A stretch of 64,000 nt of DNA, taken from the NCBI GenBank assembly GCA_944320405.1, contig CALUHI010000004.1, positions 105,054-169,053 on the forward strand, given 5' to 3'. Below, piece after piece: positions 43,251 to 52,596 of the stretch. Under the pieces are notes generated by a model. It did no database searches, was not told the origin of the DNA, and was given only the letters and a program-made list of their open reading frames with translations. Position 1 is the stretch's first letter, and each line of letters begins with the position of its first letter. The position numbers and the translations under genes are program-made. This DNA is from an uncultured Eggerthellaceae bacterium. GTDB lineage: Bacteria > Actinomycetota > Coriobacteriia > Coriobacteriales > Eggerthellaceae.

Positions 43251-43387
43251 CGCGCGCTGGCGCCCCCTTTGTTTAGAGGCGGCCATTGTGATGGCAGCGA
43301 ACTTTCGGCTTCGCCGAAGCCTGTCTATCTGCTGCGCTTCGGGGTACCATACGACGAGAGGCAATCGTTTGGGGGAAGGGGACCGGC

Positions 43388-43825
43388 ATGCTCAAGCCCG
43401 AGGATTTGATCGGCACATGGGAGATGGTCGAGTACTACTTGGAAAAAGATGGCAAGCGCGTCTATCCGCTCGGCACCGGCTGCAAGGGCTACCTTATGTA
43501 CACGCCTGACGGCTATGTGTCTGCGCAATAGATGGCAACGGGTCGTCCCGCCTATGCCAGCGGCGATCTGCATGAGGGCACAGCCGAGGAGATGGCTGCT
43601 GCAGCGCATGGGTACATGGCGTATGCCGGTCGCTATAAGATCGTCTCGCTTGACCCGGAAACCGGTGACGTGACGGTGCGCCATTCAATGAACGTCAGCA
43701 TGAACCCCACATGGCTCGGACAATCTCAGGAGCGCAATGCGCACGTAGAAGATGGCATTCTTACCATTCACGCCCCCGTAAACGGCGCCCACCTGGTATG
43801 GCGCAAGGTGACGAACAAGGAATAG
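43388..43825 (+). pseudogene. Lipocalin-like domain gene interrupted by an in-frame TAG
   Basis: Starting at ATG 43388 (GGGGGAAGGGG upstream) the frame reads MLKPEDLIGTWEMVEYYLEKD ... YLMYTPDGYVSAQ, then TAG at 43529-43531. It continues in the same frame as MATGRPAYASGDLHEGTAEEM ... GRYKIVSLD ... LVWRKVTNKE to 43825. Both halves together match the ~145-aa lipocalin-like proteins (GTWELVS ... YTPDGYMSAQ ... GRPxF). One base change explains the break; it may be a real nonsense mutation, readthrough or an assembly error. An ATG directly follows the stop but would make only the second half. Confidence 0.75.
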
Positions 43826-44597
43826 CTCTGCGGCGGTTAACGGGCGCCAGCATCTACGGCGCCCTGCGCGTCAAACGCGACTTGGGCGTAGCCCTGTCAA
43901 TGTGCCGCATCTCAGTTACATCGGCGATGCCTGTGCGTCAAACGTGACTCGGGCGTAGCCCTGTGCCAGTGGGGCCCAGGATCTGCGCACGAAGCTGCGT
44001 TCTAGGGGCGCTGATCGGCGAGTGACGGCGTGCACGCGGCGACGCTTGATTGCAACGGCTTGGTCGACAGCTTTTTCGGATTTGATGCCCGTTATTTGCC
44101 GAAGTGCGCGGGAATTCCCTCTATTGAGACCATTTTGCAAGCGCGGAAGGTGTTCTACCGAAACCAAGTTGCGCTGCGGCATTTTGAGTTTTTGGATATA
44201 CGGAACTTTGATCTGGGGAAATGCAAGATGTTGGAGGCGCGCGTGAATTCGGTCTTGTTTTCGGAGGCGTAACAGGTCGCGCACTTCGGCAAGAAACGGG
44301 CAAAAGGGCCGAAAAGTCTGCGGGCTTCGGGATGGCGCGGGGCGGTTGCACTTTGTCGCGCTTCGGATCAGGTGCTGCTTGATGGCGAAATCGGCCTACG
44401 TGACGATTAGCGCGGGGTAAAGGTTTTGATGTCGGGCAATCCTGATCTGGAAGACGAAACGCAGCTCCGACCGTCAGGGCGGACTCTGGAATCCGTGGAG
44501 GTGCCGCCGACTGCTGCTTCCATGACAGGGAAGCGCTAATGTGGGAAAATGGGAGGGATAAACAACAGGCTTTACCCATGTTAGGCAGTGTCTACCC
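43826..44597. other. Gene-poor spacer with a degenerate direct repeat
   Basis: About 770 bp with no recognised gene. Two ~32-bp near-copies (43866-43897 and 43933-43964; shared core CGGGCGTAGCCCTGT or TGGGCGTAGCCCTGT) lie 67 bp apart. A low-confidence 80-codon frame starts at GTG 44030. The rest (44273-44597) shows no coding pattern and may hold decayed genes. Confidence 0.5.
44030..44272 (+). CDS. Possible small hypothetical protein or gene remnant
   Basis: An open frame of 80 codons (GTG start, LDCNGLVDSFFGFDARYLPK ... LGKCKMLEARVNSVLFSEA). Its codon composition is plausible for protein but more AT-rich than the surroundings. There is no ribosome-binding site of note, no domain and no signal sequence. 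It is as likely to be the remains of a larger gene. Confidence 0.25.
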   Translation: MHAATLDCNGLVDSFFGFDARYLPKCAGIPSIETILQARKVFYRNQVALRHFEFLDIRNFDLGKCKMLEARVNSVLFSEA

Positions 44598-47500
44598 ATG
44601 TCAGCCAGATTCAACATCCGGGCGGCCGAACCCGCGGCTGTCTCGCGCCTTCAGCGCGACCTGGGCTTGCCGCGCTTCATTGCGGCGACGCTCGTTGCGC
44701 GCGGCATAGACGATCCTTCCGATGCGCGCCGCTTCCTAGAGCCGTCTCTCGACCGAGACTGGCGCGATCCGTACTCCATTCCCGGTATGGACGACACCAT
44801 CGATGCTCTTGAAGCTGCCATCAGGCGCAATGCGCGCATCGTCGTGTTCGGTGACTTCGACGTGGACGGCATTTCCGCCACGGCGGTGCTCACGCGCGGG
44901 CTGCGCGCTCTGGGCGCATGCGCTATTCCGTTCATTCCGCGCCGTTCCGACGAAGGCTACGGCATCACTGAAGCCGCTATCGAGCGTGTCATGGAACTTG
45001 AACCCGATTTCCTGGTGACGGTTGACTGCGGCATCGCATGCGCTGCCGAGGTGCGTCTTTTGCAGCAGCGTGGCGTGGAAGTGGCGGTTACCGACCACCA
45101 TGAGCCTGCCGATCTGGTTCCGCAGGGCGTGCCGGTGCTTGACCCGAAAACCGACCCTTCCTGCCCCAGCTGCATCCTTGCAGGTGTAGGCGTTGCACTG
45201 AAAGTGGTGCAGGCGCTGGGCGGGCGGTTTGGCTACCCGCACCTGTGGCGCAGCTACACCGATCTTGCGGCACTCGGCACGGTTGCCGACCTCATGCCCA
45301 TGGTCGACGAGAATCGCGCCCTGGTAGCCGATGGCATTGCGCGCATCAACGACGCCCCGCGCCCGTGCATCGCGGCGCTTCTGGGCACCAGCGGCGCGGC
45401 AGATAAGCCGGTCACGTCCACGAACCTGAGTTTCTCGCTGGTTCCGCGCATCAATGCTGCGGGGCGCATGGGCGACGCCACGCCGGCGTTGGATTTGCTG
45501 CTCACCGACGACTTCGACGAAGCGGTGCGGTTCGCCGAACGCCTGGAAAGCATCAACGATCAGCGCCGATCGATTGAAGCCGAGTTGTCGGAAATCGCAA
45601 AAGCCCAGGCCGCTGAGGAATACCACGGACAGCGCGCGCTGGTGGTGGCGGGCGAGGGCTGGCACGAAGGCGTGAAGGGCATCGTGGCGAGCCGCCTGGT
45701 GGGCATCTACGGGGTGCCCTGCCTGCTGTTCACGATAGAGGACGGAGAGGCACGCGGAAGCGGACGCAGCGTGGGCCAGGTGAACCTGTTCAAGGCGGTG
45801 GAGAGCTGCTCGGATCTGCTCACCCGTTTCGGCGGCCACGAGGCTGCAGTTGGCGTGACGCTTCCTGCCGAGCGCCTACCCCAGTTCGCCGAGCGTCTTT
45901 GCGAATACATGGACGCGCTGCCCGAGGGTGCCTTCCATCCTCTCATTGAGATTGACGCCTGCGTCGACCTTGCCGAGCTCACGCTTGAGAACGTAGAGAA
46001 GTTGGAGGATCTCGCTCCCTTCGGCCAAGAGATGCGCGTGCCGTGCTACTTGGCGCGCGACGTGTCTCTTTCCAACTGCCGCGCGGTAGGAGCCGAAAAG
46101 AACCATTTCTCCTGCACGCTCACCACAGGCGCTGCGAGCGTTGCCGCCATCATGTTCCACTGCAGCGACATCGAAGCGCTCATACACACCGACAGCGTGG
46201 TGAACGCCGCGTTTGAGGTGCAGATCGACGAATGGCGCGGCCGTCGCACGGTGAAGGCAATGCTTAAGTCGCTTTCGCCTGCGCGCACGTGCCCTGCGGT
46301 GGCAGCAAGCCTCGACCCCGATAGTCTGTCGTTCGTGGCGGATCTGTACGCCACCAGTGATGACGAGCTGTGCGCTGACGCGCCTCATAGCGCCGAAGAG
46401 GTGGACGCCTACGAGGCGGCGCGCGCGGAGAACCGCGCGTTTTGGGAGCGCAAGGCGGCGGAGGATCCGCAAGGGCTTGAAGACGAGATCATCCACGCGC
46501 TCATCGGCGACCGTCCGCTGCACGAATCCCAGCGCGAGGTGCTGGAACATTTGCGCAATGGCCGCAGCGTGCTTGCGGTTATGGCTACCGGGCGCGGCAA
46601 GTCGCTTACGTTCCAGGTTCACGCAGCCCGTTTGGCGTTAGCGCAGCACAAGGCAAGCGTTTTCGTCTATCCGCTTCGTGCGCTCATCGCCGACCAGGCT
46701 TTTCATCTGACTGAGGCACTGGAGGGCTTCGGCATCGCGGTTGCTACCCTTACGGGCGAAAGCACGCCTGAGGAGCGCCGCCAGGTGGTTCAGGCGCTTG
46801 CCGACGGCAGCTGCGACATCGTGTTGACCACGCCCGAGTTCCTCGCGTACCACGCCGAGAAACTCGCCCGCTGCGGGCGCATCGGCTTCGCAGTGGTAGA
46901 CGAAGCGCACCACATCGGCCTGGCGAAGGCGGGGCAGCGCGTGGCGTACGCAAACATCGGTCGCGCTCTGGAGCGCCTGGGTGCGCCTACGGTGCTCGCT
47001 CTTACCGCGACGGCGTCCGATGACGTTGCCGACGACATTCTGGCTGCGCTGCCCATCGACAGCTGCGTGTGCGACGATGCCGGTCGTCCGAACCTGCAGG
47101 TTGATGACCAGCGCAACCTCAAGAACCGCGACGACTACCTGGCGAATCTGGTGGCGAGCGGCGAAAAGACGGTCATCTTCGTCAATTCACGCGAGCAGTC
47201 CGTGATACTTGCGCGCCAGCTGCGCAAGCGTGTTCCCCAGCTGGCACCGCTCATCGGTTTTTACAACGCTGGCCTCTCGCGCGCCGAACGCAAACGGATC
47301 GAAGGACTGTTCCGTGCCGGCGCTTTGTCGGTTCTCGTGTCCACATCTGCGTTCGGGGAAGGGATCGACATCCCCGACATCCGCCACGTGGTGCTGTACC
47401 ACATGCCGTTCAACGCCATCGAGTTCAACCAGATGAGCGGTCGTGCGGGCCGCGACGGCAAACCCGCGTGGATCCATCTGCTGTTCAGTCGCGCCGACAC

Positions 47501-47948
47501 GCGCATCAACGAGGGCATCCTGGCCGACGCCACGCCCGACCACGACAGCTTGGCCCAGGTGTACCGTTGCCTGCGCGCGCTGCAGCGCCAGGCGGGCGAG
47601 GGTTTCTTCACCCTGTCGAACATGGAGCTCGCGCGCCAAGCCAGCCAACGCGCCCACGAGGTGCGTCCCGCTTCCGCAGCCTGCGGTATCGCAGTGTTCC
47701 GCGAGCTGGGGTTGGTGGAAACGCGCACCGTCTATGCCTCGGGCGAGCCCACGCGCTCCGTTCGCGTGGTCAACGTCCAGAGCAAGGTTGAGCTCACCGA
47801 TAGCGTGCGGTATCGTGAGGGCCTAGGCGAGCAGGAGATATACCATGCATTCAAGGATTGGGTCATGGGAAGCGATGCGCCGACGCTGCAGGCGCGCGTC
47901 GCCCGCCCCATCCTTCCAAGGCGATTCGGCGGAAGGGGACTGTTATGA
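44598..47948 (+). CDS. recJ: RecJ exonuclease fused to a RecQ-like DEAH helicase
   Basis: A 1116-aa fusion. Residues 1-~575 are RecJ, the 5'-3' single-strand exonuclease: DFDVDG (Asp86/88/90), VTVDCGIAC, the DHH motif Asp166-His167-His168 and RFGGHEAAVGVTL, then an OB fold. Residues ~640-1116 are a superfamily 2 helicase: Walker A ATGRGKS (Lys668), DEAH at 768-771, LALTATASDDV, SAFGEGIDIPDIRHVV and QMSGRAGRDGKP. It lacks an obvious zinc or HRDC domain of full RecQ. RecJ and RecQ cooperate in resection, so the fusion unites helicase and nuclease. The stop overlaps rel as ATGA (47945-47948). Confidence 0.93.
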   Translation: MSARFNIRAAEPAAVSRLQRDLGLPRFIAATLVARGIDDPSDARRFLEPSLDRDWRDPYSIPGMDDTIDALEAAIRRNARIVVFGDFDVDGISATAVLTRGLRALGACAIPFIPRRSDEGYGITEAAIERVMELEPDFLVTVDCGIACAAEVRLLQQRGVEVAVTDHHEPADLVPQGVPVLDPKTDPSCPSCILAGVGVALKVVQALGGRFGYPHLWRSYTDLAALGTVADLMPMVDENRALVADGIARINDAPRPCIAALLGTSGAADKPVTSTNLSFSLVPRINAAGRMGDATPALDLLLTDDFDEAVRFAERLESINDQRRSIEAELSEIAKAQAAEEYHGQRALVVAGEGWHEGVKGIVASRLVGIYGVPCLLFTIEDGEARGSGRSVGQVNLFKAVESCSDLLTRFGGHEAAVGVTLPAERLPQFAERLCEYMDALPEGAFHPLIEIDACVDLAELTLENVEKLEDLAPFGQEMRVPCYLARDVSLSNCRAVGAEKNHFSCTLTTGAASVAAIMFHCSDIEALIHTDSVVNAAFEVQIDEWRGRRTVKAMLKSLSPARTCPAVAASLDPDSLSFVADLYATSDDELCADAPHSAEEVDAYEAARAENRAFWERKAAEDPQGLEDEIIHALIGDRPLHESQREVLEHLRNGRSVLAVMATGRGKSLTFQVHAARLALAQHKASVFVYPLRALIADQAFHLTEALEGFGIAVATLTGESTPEERRQVVQALADGSCDIVLTTPEFLAYHAEKLARCGRIGFAVVDEAHHIGLAKAGQRVAYANIGRALERLGAPTVLALTATASDDVADDILAALPIDSCVCDDAGRPNLQVDDQRNLKNRDDYLANLVASGEKTVIFVNSREQSVILARQLRKRVPQLAPLIGFYNAGLSRAERKRIEGLFRAGALSVLVSTSAFGEGIDIPDIRHVVLYHMPFNAIEFNQMSGRAGRDGKPAWIHLLFSRADTRINEGILADATPDHDSLAQVYRCLRALQRQAGEGFFTLSNMELARQASQRAHEVRPASAACGIAVFRELGLVETRTVYASGEPTRSVRVVNVQSKVELTDSVRYREGLGEQEIYHAFKDWVMGSDAPTLQARVARPILPRRFGGRGLL

Positions 47949-50359
47949 GCGCCGAAGAAAAGAAGACCGAAGAGCTGATCGGCCAACCTTCCGAGAAGCG
48001 CCCGCCCAAGCAGACGGTCCAAGACGACCTGCTGGGACGCCCCCATACGGCGGAGAAATCCTTCGCCGTGGACACGCGCCCATCTGGCGAAACGCGTTTC
48101 GTGACCGAGACCCCCGAGGAACGCTTCGCGGAGCTCCAACGCATGACGTCGTCGTATCTTGCCCCCGAGGAGGAGGCGCTGCTGCTGAAGGCGTTCGAGT
48201 TCGCGAGCGAAGCGCACAAGGGCGTCTGCCGCAAAAGCGGTGAGCCTTACATCATCCACCCAGTCGAGGTTGCCATCATCCTGGCCGACCTGCGCATGGA
48301 CGTGGAAACGCTGATTGCCGCCCTGCTCCACGACACCATCGAAGACACCGACGTTACCGACGAGGTTGTCACCGACCTGTTCGGCGCGCACGTCGACCAG
48401 CTGGTGGACGGCGTCACGAAGATCACCCGTATCGAGGTGGACAACCTCTCCGACAAGCAGGCTGCTACCATCCGCAAGATGTTCGTTGCCATGAGTCGCG
48501 ACATCCGCGTGATCGTCATCAAGCTGGCCGACCGCCTGCACAACATGCGCACGCTGGCGGCGCTTGCTGAAGACCGTCGCATCTTCAAGTCGCGCGAAAC
48601 TCTGGAAATCTACGCGCCCATTGCGCACCGCCTGGGCATCAACTCCATCAAGTGGGAGCTGGAAGACCTTTCCTTCTACTACCTGGAGCCCAACAAGTAC
48701 AAGCAGGTCGCGCGCATGGTAATGGAAAGCCGTGCGGAGCGCGAGGCGTACCTCAGCCAGGTGATCGACACCCTGCGCGAAGAGATGGACCGCGTGCACA
48801 TCCAGGCCCAGGTGATGGGCCGTCCGAAGCACCTGTATTCCATCTATCAGAAGATGACGAAGAAGGGCAAGGGCTTCTCGGAGATCTACGACCTTATCGC
48901 CGTGCGTTTGATCGTGAAGACGGTCAACGACTGCTACTCTGCGCTGGGTGCCGTGCACACGTTGTGGCACCCGATGCCGGGCAGGTTCAAAGACTACATC
49001 GCCATGCCCAAGTTCAACATGTACCAAAGCCTCCACACCACGGTCATCGGCCCGGCGGGCAACCCGCTTGAGGTGCAGATCCGCACCGAGGAAATGCACC
49101 GCATGGACGAGTACGGCGTGGCGGCGCACTGGCGCTACAAGGAAGGCGCCGGCAAGAAAAGCGACGCGGCGCTCGACCAGCAGCTCGCGTGGCTGCGCGA
49201 GGCGGTCGACTGGCAAGACGAAACGTCGGACTCTCGCGAGTTCCTCAAGGACCTGAAGGTCGACCTCGCTCCCAACGAGGTGTTCGTGTTCACGCCAAAG
49301 GGCGAGGCCATGAGCCTGCGCGCAGGGTCAACGCCGGTCGACTTCGCTTACTCCATCCACACCGAGGTGGGCAACCACTGCGTGGGTGCGAAGGTGAACA
49401 ACATCATCGTGCCGCTTACCTACGAACTGCAGACGGGCGACCGCGTGGAGATTCTCACGCAGAAGAGCGCGAGCCCCTCGCGCGACTGGCTGAACTTCGT
49501 GAAAACGCCTAGCGCCCGCAGCAAGATCCGCTCGTACTTCAGCAAGGTCAGCCGCGGCGACGACCTCCAGGAAGGCCGCGACAAGCTGACGCGCGAGATG
49601 CGCAAGCACGGCCTGGGCATCTCGAACACGAACTCGATGCGCGCCATGAAGACGGTGGCCGAGCACATGGGCTACAAGGATTCCGACGACATGCTGGTGA
49701 ACATCGGCACCGGTCGCGAAAGCGCTCAGCATGTGGCGAACCGCCTGCTGAAGATATTGGTGGACAAGGGCAACCAGCAGGAAGAGGGCAGCTTCCTTGT
49801 TGCCGGCACCATGTCGACCGGCAAAATGCCGCCGATGCTGACTACCGTGCGCCAGTCCAAGAAGCACGAGACGCATTCCAGCAACGGCGTGGTGGTCAAG
49901 GGCGTCGAAGACGTGCTGGTGCGCCTTTCCCGCTGCTGCAACCCTGTGCCGGGCGATGAGATCATCGGTTTTGTTACCCGCGGGCGTGGCGTGTCGGTGC
50001 ATCGTGCTGATTGCCCGAATGCGGAAGACCTCAAGCGCGACCCCGAGCGTATCATCGACGTCGAATGGGAAAGCGAGCCTGCGCCCAACACGTCGTACCA
50101 GGTGGAAGTGCTGGTGGAGGCGCTCGACCGCATGAACCTGCTGCTGGATGTGACCACGGTCATCTCGGGCATGGGCGCCAACGTTCTGTCGTCCAACCTC
50201 AACGTGCATCGCGACGGCGTTGCCGAGATGCGCTTTTTGTTCCAGGTGTCCGATACCCACATGATCGACCTGATGCTGGAAGACCTCAAAGCCGTCGAAG
50301 GCGTCTTCGATGCTCGCCGCATGCTCCCCGGCGAAGGCAGCGGAAAAAAGCGCAAGTGA
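47945..50359 (+). CDS. rel: Bifunctional (p)ppGpp synthetase/hydrolase (RelA/SpoT homologue)
   Basis: An 804-aa long RSH protein controlling the stringent response. The start at 47945 follows GGAAGGGG. The hydrolase domain has the HD pair His129-Asp130 in LLHDTIEDT. The synthetase domain follows (YDLIAVRLIVKTVNDCY, RFKDYIAMPKFNMYQSLHT). A TGS domain (VFVFTPKGEAMSLRAGSTPVDFA, split) and a C-terminal zinc-finger/ACT region (RLSRCCNPVPGDEIIGFVTRG, VEVLVEALDRMNLL) complete it. Both catalytic halves look intact. It is translationally coupled to recJ, and its stop codon lies within a REP-like palindrome. Confidence 0.95.
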   Translation: MSAEEKKTEELIGQPSEKRPPKQTVQDDLLGRPHTAEKSFAVDTRPSGETRFVTETPEERFAELQRMTSSYLAPEEEALLLKAFEFASEAHKGVCRKSGEPYIIHPVEVAIILADLRMDVETLIAALLHDTIEDTDVTDEVVTDLFGAHVDQLVDGVTKITRIEVDNLSDKQAATIRKMFVAMSRDIRVIVIKLADRLHNMRTLAALAEDRRIFKSRETLEIYAPIAHRLGINSIKWELEDLSFYYLEPNKYKQVARMVMESRAEREAYLSQVIDTLREEMDRVHIQAQVMGRPKHLYSIYQKMTKKGKGFSEIYDLIAVRLIVKTVNDCYSALGAVHTLWHPMPGRFKDYIAMPKFNMYQSLHTTVIGPAGNPLEVQIRTEEMHRMDEYGVAAHWRYKEGAGKKSDAALDQQLAWLREAVDWQDETSDSREFLKDLKVDLAPNEVFVFTPKGEAMSLRAGSTPVDFAYSIHTEVGNHCVGAKVNNIIVPLTYELQTGDRVEILTQKSASPSRDWLNFVKTPSARSKIRSYFSKVSRGDDLQEGRDKLTREMRKHGLGISNTNSMRAMKTVAEHMGYKDSDDMLVNIGTGRESAQHVANRLLKILVDKGNQQEEGSFLVAGTMSTGKMPPMLTTVRQSKKHETHSSNGVVVKGVEDVLVRLSRCCNPVPGDEIIGFVTRGRGVSVHRADCPNAEDLKRDPERIIDVEWESEPAPNTSYQVEVLVEALDRMNLLLDVTTVISGMGANVLSSNLNVHRDGVAEMRFLFQVSDTHMIDLMLEDLKAVEGVFDARRMLPGEGSGKKRK

Positions 50360-50388
50360 GAAAAAGGGACAGTCACTTTTTCTCATTT
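50355..50388. repeat. REP-like 34-bp palindrome, copy 2
   Basis: Identical over 34 bases to 25488-25521. Its first bases contain the rel stop codon (TGA 50357-50359). The A5/T5 arms make it a possible bidirectional terminator. Confidence 0.85.
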
Positions 50389-50460
50389 TAGAAAGGGCCG
50401 ATGCCTGCTTCGCAGTGTGCGGAGCAGGGCACCGGGAAAGCCTAGTAGAAAGGCCGCGCG

Positions 50461-51132
50461 ATGCTCAAGCGCACGATGTACAAGATCAACGGCACCTGCG
50501 TCACGGCGGGGTTCATGGTGATGGGCCCCATCCAGAACAACGTGTACTTCATCACCGACGGGAAGGCGACGTTCGTGGTGGATCCCACCTGCGACCCCGA
50601 TGCGCTTGTGCAGGCGCTTGGCGGCGTGAAGCTTGATGCCATCGTCATCACGCATCGCCACTACGATCACATCGGCGCTGCTGCGCGACTGCGCGAGCGG
50701 ACGGGCGCCACGGTGATTGCCTCGGCGGTGGATGCGCCGGTGATCGCAGGGGAAGAGCCTGACCCCGACGGGCATCCCGGATCGGACCCTTGTCCGGTTG
50801 ACCAGCGCGTTTCCGATGGCGACATCGTGCAGCTAGGCGGAATGGCGTGGCGCGTCATCGAGACGCCCGGCCATACGAAGGGGAGCATCTGCTTGTTCCT
50901 CGATCCTCAGTTTGGCAACGACCCTGCCGGCGCGCCTATCCTGCTTTCGGGCGACACTCTGTTCTGCGGTACGATCGGACGCACCGATTTCGCGGGCGGC
51001 AGCCTGAACGACATGCGCCATTCCCTGAAGAAGCTGGCAACGCTTCCCGACAACACCATGGTGCTTCCCGGCCACAACGACCTCACCACCATCGCCGCTG
51101 AGCGTCAGCGCGTATTCGCTCAGTTTGCGTAG
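50461..51132 (+). CDS. MBL-fold metallohydrolase (glyoxalase II-like)
   Basis: A 223-aa metallo-beta-lactamase-fold hydrolase. The zinc-site motif is ITHRHYDHIGA (HxHxDH), followed by VIETPGHTKGSICLF, the metal-bridging Asp in LLSGDTLFCGTIGRTDF and the final His in MVLPGHND. This pattern fits the GloB-like/YcbL group of small thioesterases. There is no signal peptide. Position after rel is common in Actinobacteria. The substrate is unknown. Confidence 0.9.
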   Translation: MLKRTMYKINGTCVTAGFMVMGPIQNNVYFITDGKATFVVDPTCDPDALVQALGGVKLDAIVITHRHYDHIGAAARLRERTGATVIASAVDAPVIAGEEPDPDGHPGSDPCPVDQRVSDGDIVQLGGMAWRVIETPGHTKGSICLFLDPQFGNDPAGAPILLSGDTLFCGTIGRTDFAGGSLNDMRHSLKKLATLPDNTMVLPGHNDLTTIAAERQRVFAQFA

Positions 51133-51136
51133 TAGG

Positions 51137-51282
51137 GTTCCGACGGCCTGCCGGCCGTCGGAACTGTTCGTCCGCTGAGAGGGCCTGAGGTGCCGGATCT
51201 TCGCGCGATCCCAAGGGCTTGCGTACCCAAGTACGCGGCGCCCTTGCGATCCCACGAATCTCCGGCACCTCAGGCCCTCTCA
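51137..51282. repeat. Composite intergenic palindrome, copy B
   Basis: A perfect 12-bp hairpin (51137-51148 with 51153-51164, loop TGCC) is followed by a 107-bp palindrome whose 22-bp outer arms (51176-51197, 51261-51282) match exactly. The centre is GTAC-CCAA-GTAC. Compared with copy A the stem sequences differ but stay complementary. It fills most of the 316 bp between the MBL gene and the phosphate transporter; the remainder holds the promoter of the latter. Confidence 0.85.
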
Positions 51283-51448
51283 GCTGCTTATGCCCAACCC
51301 GATGTCCTTTCGTGTTTTCGCTTCTTTACCTTCCCTTTACTTCCGGTCGCGGGGTTTTGCCACGTGAGCGGTTGATTCGGGGGTGCGCTTTACCCTGCTT
51401 TTACGATAAACTAGACATCTACCTTTGAAATGCGTCGAGGGGGATGCC

Positions 51449-52501
51449 GTGGTTATAGAGTGGGGCATGTTCGTCACCGAACTGGCGTCTAATCCTTTGC
51501 TTTTGGTTGTCACCCTGCTCAACATCGGCGTCATCATCGTCAATGGCGCAACCGACGCGCCCAACGCCATCGCTACTGTCGTTTCCACCCGCTGCATGAA
51601 GCCCACGCCCGCCATCGTGATGGCGGCCCTCTGCAATTTCTTCGGGCTGCTTGCCATCACCATGGTGTCCTCGGCGGTTGCCAACACCATCTTCCACATG
51701 GTTGATTTCGGAGGCGACAACCACGCCGCCATCATCGCCCTCATGGCGGCAATGGTCGCCATCATCGTATGGGGTGTTGCCGCGTGGGTGTTCGGCCTGC
51801 CAACAAGTCAGAGCCACTCGCTCATCGCTGGCCTTACGGGTGCCGCCATCGCGCTTCAGGGCGGCATCGGCGGCATTAACGGCGGCGAATGGATCAAGGT
51901 CATCTACGGCCTGGTGCTCTCCACCTTCCTCGGCTTCGGTTCTGGCTGGCTGCTCACGAAAATCATCGCGCGCGTATGCCGCAACTTCGACCGCTACAAG
52001 TCTGACCACGTGTTCCGCTGGGCGCAGATCGTCGCCGGCGCCGGTGTGGCGTTTATGCATGGCGCGCAGGACGGCCAGAAGTTCATGGGCGTGTTCATCC
52101 TTGCCATCACGCTGGCAACCGGCATCGGTCAGGCGGATTCGCTCATCTTGCCCGTGTGGCTGATGATCTTCTGCGCGCTCAACATGGGCCTGGGCACGGC
52201 GGTCGGCGGCAAAAAGATCATCAAGAGCGTTGGCATGGACATGGTGAAGATGGAGAAATACCAGGGCTTCGCCGCCAGTTTGGGCGCCACGCTGTGCCTG
52301 ATGCTTGCCACGTTCACCGGCATGCCGGTTTCCACTACGCACACCAAGACCACGGCAATCATGGGCGTGGGTGCTGCGCACCGCAAGAGCTCGGTAAAGT
52401 GGAGCGTGGCCATCGACATGGTCAAAACCTGGGTTCTGACGTTTCCGGGCTGCGGTTTGCTCGGGTTCGTGTTCGCGAGGATATTCCTTGCGGTGATGTA
52501 G
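51449..52501 (+). CDS. Inorganic phosphate transporter, PiT family
   Basis: A 350-aa, ~10-helix permease for metal-phosphate complexes. I chose GTG 51449 because GAGGGGG lies 5 nt upstream; TTG 51425 is in frame but weaker. The PD001131-type signature is duplicated: NGATDAPNAIATVVSTR near the N-terminus and FMHGAQDGQKFMGVFIL in the middle. GLPTSQSHSLIAGLTGAA and GMPVSTTHTKTTAIMGVGAA are the matching halves. The DUF47 gene downstream is its usual partner. Confidence 0.94.
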   Translation: MVIEWGMFVTELASNPLLLVVTLLNIGVIIVNGATDAPNAIATVVSTRCMKPTPAIVMAALCNFFGLLAITMVSSAVANTIFHMVDFGGDNHAAIIALMAAMVAIIVWGVAAWVFGLPTSQSHSLIAGLTGAAIALQGGIGGINGGEWIKVIYGLVLSTFLGFGSGWLLTKIIARVCRNFDRYKSDHVFRWAQIVAGAGVAFMHGAQDGQKFMGVFILAITLATGIGQADSLILPVWLMIFCALNMGLGTAVGGKKIIKSVGMDMVKMEKYQGFAASLGATLCLMLATFTGMPVSTTHTKTTAIMGVGAAHRKSSVKWSVAIDMVKTWVLTFPGCGLLGFVFARIFLAVM

Positions 52502-52596
52502 TAAACGGCCGCAGCGCGCTGCAGCCGGCGCGTCTTTGCGGGAATCAGGGAGTCTCGCCGCAAGGCGCGATCCCTCGCTGAGGAAAGGCGGAGGGA

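Noticed and set aside
43529..43531. TAG read as pyrrolysine
   Set aside because: A single TAG in a lipocalin-like gene, with no pyl genes in view and no family precedent.
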